Assembly (NCBI GenBank): GCA_023264435.1
Contig: JAHFMK010000023.1
Coordinates: 1 to 7,262 of the forward strand
Source: Candidatus Kaiserbacteria bacterium
Lineage (GTDB): Bacteria > Patescibacteriota > Minisyncoccia > Phycocordibacterales > UBA918
Length of the DNA stretch: 7,262 nucleotides
Direction of reading: 5' to 3'
Part shown: positions 5,859-7,262 of the stretch, piece by piece
How positions within the stretch are numbered: the stretch's first letter is position 1
Layout of the letters: every line of letters begins with the position of its first letter
Translations under genes and position numbers: made by a program
The notes under the pieces: generated by a model
Database searches by the model: none
What the model was told of the DNA's origin: nothing
What the model saw: the letters and a program-made list of their open reading frames with translations, nothing else

Positions 5859-7046
5859 ATGCAAGCAATAATACTCGATGGACAGCTCAAAAGTGCACTC
5901 GCAACAGTGCGTGCGTTGGGTGAGAAAGGAGTGTTGGTTTCGGTCGGTGCAGAACGTCCAACGGCAATGAGTCTGCATTCGCGATATGCACAAAATACAT
6001 TTGTATATCCTTCTCCCTATACACAACAACGAGCATGTATTGATGCGGTGCGTGCCGAAGCACTTCGCATGGGAGGGAAGCCAGTGGTATATGCGTTTAG
6101 TGATGCAACATTTCTTTCACTGTATATGTATCGTTCTGAGCTTGCTGATGTAGTGACGATAGCTTTTCCTGATGAAAAATCGATGGAAATTGCATTCGAT
6201 AAAGCAGCAACCTATTCACTTGCTCGTGTCTCGGGCGTGCCAACTATTACCACGTACACACCACAAACACGAACAGAAGTGCAACAGGTAGGGGAAATGC
6301 TTACCTATCCCGCAGTCGTAAAGACAAGGCGAAGTGTAACGTGGCATGAAGGCGTGGGTACGTTTGGAAGTGTACAGTTTGTTTCTTCTGCTCCAGAGCT
6401 CGAAAAAGTATTTTTTGAAATTTTTGAAAAGACGCACGAATATCCACTTATTCAAGTGTTGGTCCGCGGTGAGGAGTACGGTGTTGAGATGCTTGCCGAG
6501 AAAGGTAATGTGTATGCACGAGTTGTACATCATCGCCTTCGCTCGCTTTCACCAACGGGCGGTGCATCAGTGTTAAAAGAAACAATGGATGAGAGTGATT
6601 TAAAACGTATACTTATTGAGTATGCTGAGATTCTGGTGCAGAAACTTGCGTGGTCTGGTCCAATAATGGTTGAGTTTAAGGTTGATGCAGATACTCGTGA
6701 GCCATATCTTATGGAAATTAACGGACGTTTTTGGGGGTCGCTTCCACTTTCGATTTTTGCAGGAGTGAATATGCCATGTTTATATTTTAATACACTCACA
6801 AAACATGAATATCCAGAAGCCATTGTTGAGGGACGAAATAGAGTAATTTCAATGCATTTTGCAGGAGACGTGCGTCATTTATTGCGAGTATTGTTTGCAC
6901 GGGACGCGATGCGTCCCGTGCTGTACCCGAAGCGGTTGCACACAATACGAAATTTTTTATTCCCACCGCGTTCGTATAGTGACGTATTTTCACTTCAAGA
7001 TCCAAAACCAGTGCTGATGGAAATTATTGATATACTTAAACGATAA
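5859..7046 (+). CDS. ATP-grasp carboxylate-amine ligase-like enzyme
   Basis: A 395-residue ATP-grasp protein (numbering from the ATG at 5859). The N-terminal pre-ATP domain starts MQAIILDGQLKSALATVRAL, like ATP-grasp ligases that begin with a Rossmann strand. D114-K115 (FDKAATYSLA) precedes the SGVPTITT turn; K155 in YPAVVK is the ATP-binding lysine; E272 in MVEFK and the E286/N288/R290 set in MEINGRFWGS form the metal/phosphate site. Expected chemistry: an acyl-phosphate intermediate made with ATP, then attack by an amine or similar nucleophile; the substrate is unknown. ATG 5859 is preferred over ATG 5844 (+5 residues) because the family-like sequence begins there and a promoter would place transcript start on it. 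The PHP gene begins 9 bases after the stop, so they are probably one unit. A perfect GC-rich inverted repeat lies at 6897-6921. Confidence 0.85.
   Translation: MQAIILDGQLKSALATVRALGEKGVLVSVGAERPTAMSLHSRYAQNTFVYPSPYTQQRACIDAVRAEALRMGGKPVVYAFSDATFLSLYMYRSELADVVTIAFPDEKSMEIAFDKAATYSLARVSGVPTITTYTPQTRTEVQQVGEMLTYPAVVKTRRSVTWHEGVGTFGSVQFVSSAPELEKVFFEIFEKTHEYPLIQVLVRGEEYGVEMLAEKGNVYARVVHHRLRSLSPTGGASVLKETMDESDLKRILIEYAEILVQKLAWSGPIMVEFKVDADTREPYLMEINGRFWGSLPLSIFAGVNMPCLYFNTLTKHEYPEAIVEGRNRVISMHFAGDVRHLLRVLFARDAMRPVLYPKRLHTIRNFLFPPRSYSDVFSLQDPKPVLMEIIDILKR
6897..6921. repeat. Intragenic perfect 11-bp GC-rich inverted repeat
   Basis: Arms GCACGGGACGC (6897-6907) and GCGTCCCGTGC (6911-6921) are exact reverse complements around a GAT loop. 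It lies in the ATP-grasp coding sequence about 125 bases before the stop, in an AT-rich setting, and encodes ARDAMRPVL. No T-run follows. In size and GC content it resembles the repeat at 3955-3981, but the arm sequences differ. Confidence 0.75.
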
Positions 7047-7055
7047 TTTTTTTGT

Positions 7056-7262
7056 ATGGAACTAACAGGTATCCTGCACACACACTCATCGTATTCATAC
7101 GATGCAAAAATGTCACTCGCAGAATTACGTTCATTTTTTATTGCGAATGGATTACAGTTTGCATGTATGACAGAGCACACTGATGCTTTGTCGCATGAAC
7201 ATGCACAAGATTTTTTCGCAGAATGTGAAAAATTTTCTGATGATACATTTCGTTTTATTCCA
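7056..7262 (+). CDS. PHP-domain metallohydrolase (3' end outside window)
   Basis: Sixty-nine residues are visible, open to the window edge. The start MELTGILHTHSSYSYDAK carries the PHP motif I HxH (H8, H10) followed by the usual S.YS.D turn, and MTEHTD (38-43) matches motif II (normally TDH or TEH; E40, H41). PHP proteins use a di- or trinuclear metal centre to hydrolyse phosphoesters (histidinol phosphatases, some polymerase-associated exonucleases, other phosphoesterases); which class this is cannot be told from the first quarter. ATG 7056 is 9 bases after the ATP-grasp stop, with no Shine-Dalgarno, and the spacer is a T-run. Co-transcription suggests it acts in the same pathway as the ligase. 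Confidence 0.8.
   Translation, partial: MELTGILHTHSSYSYDAKMSLAELRSFFIANGLQFACMTEHTDALSHEHAQDFFAECEKFSDDTFRFIP

Overview
The window looks like part of a small, AT-rich bacterial genome, most likely a Patescibacteria (CPR) member of the Paceibacteria/'Parcubacteria' kind. The grounds are the gene set (a PKD/lamin-tail surface protein with a C-terminal membrane anchor, a dockerin-like mini-protein, and CPR-like versions of YvcK, GT4, APH-like kinase and ATP-grasp enzymes), very tight packing, and the lack of any Shine-Dalgarno sequence before the genes. This lineage call is inference from protein style. TGA ends three genes and is never read through, so the TGA=Gly code of Gracilibacteria/Absconditabacteria does not apply. 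There are no tRNA or rRNA genes, CRISPR arrays, insertion sequences or non-coding stretches above 300 bases.

Layout. Bases 1-1899 (+): the C-terminal part of a surface protein (PKD end, lamin-tail-like domain, membrane anchor), then a complete YvcK/CofD-like protein, then a 69-residue protein that is almost nothing but two dockerin-type calcium loops and overlaps the end of yvcK. Bases 1900-1974: a short spacer with a -10-like TACAAT. Bases 1975-4074 (+): an NAD-dependent sugar-nucleotide epimerase and a GT4 glycosyltransferase 15 bases apart. Bases 4071-5779 (-): an APH-like small-molecule kinase preceded, with an ATGA overlap, by a 'half' glycosyltransferase that has only the acceptor-side Rossmann domain. 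The GT4 and kinase genes converge and share one TTAA palindrome as both stop codons. Bases 5780-5858: a short divergent promoter region. Bases 5859-7262 (+): an ATP-grasp carboxylate ligase and, 9 bases later, the start of a PHP-domain metallohydrolase cut by the window end.

How the genes may work together: the epimerase would supply an activated sugar, the GT4 enzyme would transfer it, and the kinase, ATP-grasp ligase and PHP hydrolase look like tailoring enzymes that phosphorylate, amidate/ligate and hydrolyse a small acceptor or glycan. YvcK homologues bind UDP-sugars and link carbon metabolism to envelope synthesis, which suits this neighbourhood. The joint pathway is inference; no substrate can be read from the sequence.

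Most unusual points: the coupled half-glycosyltransferase and kinase pair, the stand-alone dockerin-like protein, two perfect 11-bp GC-rich inverted repeats buried inside coding sequence, the shared convergent stop palindrome, and the absence of Shine-Dalgarno sites with a promoter placed to give a leaderless ATP-grasp mRNA.
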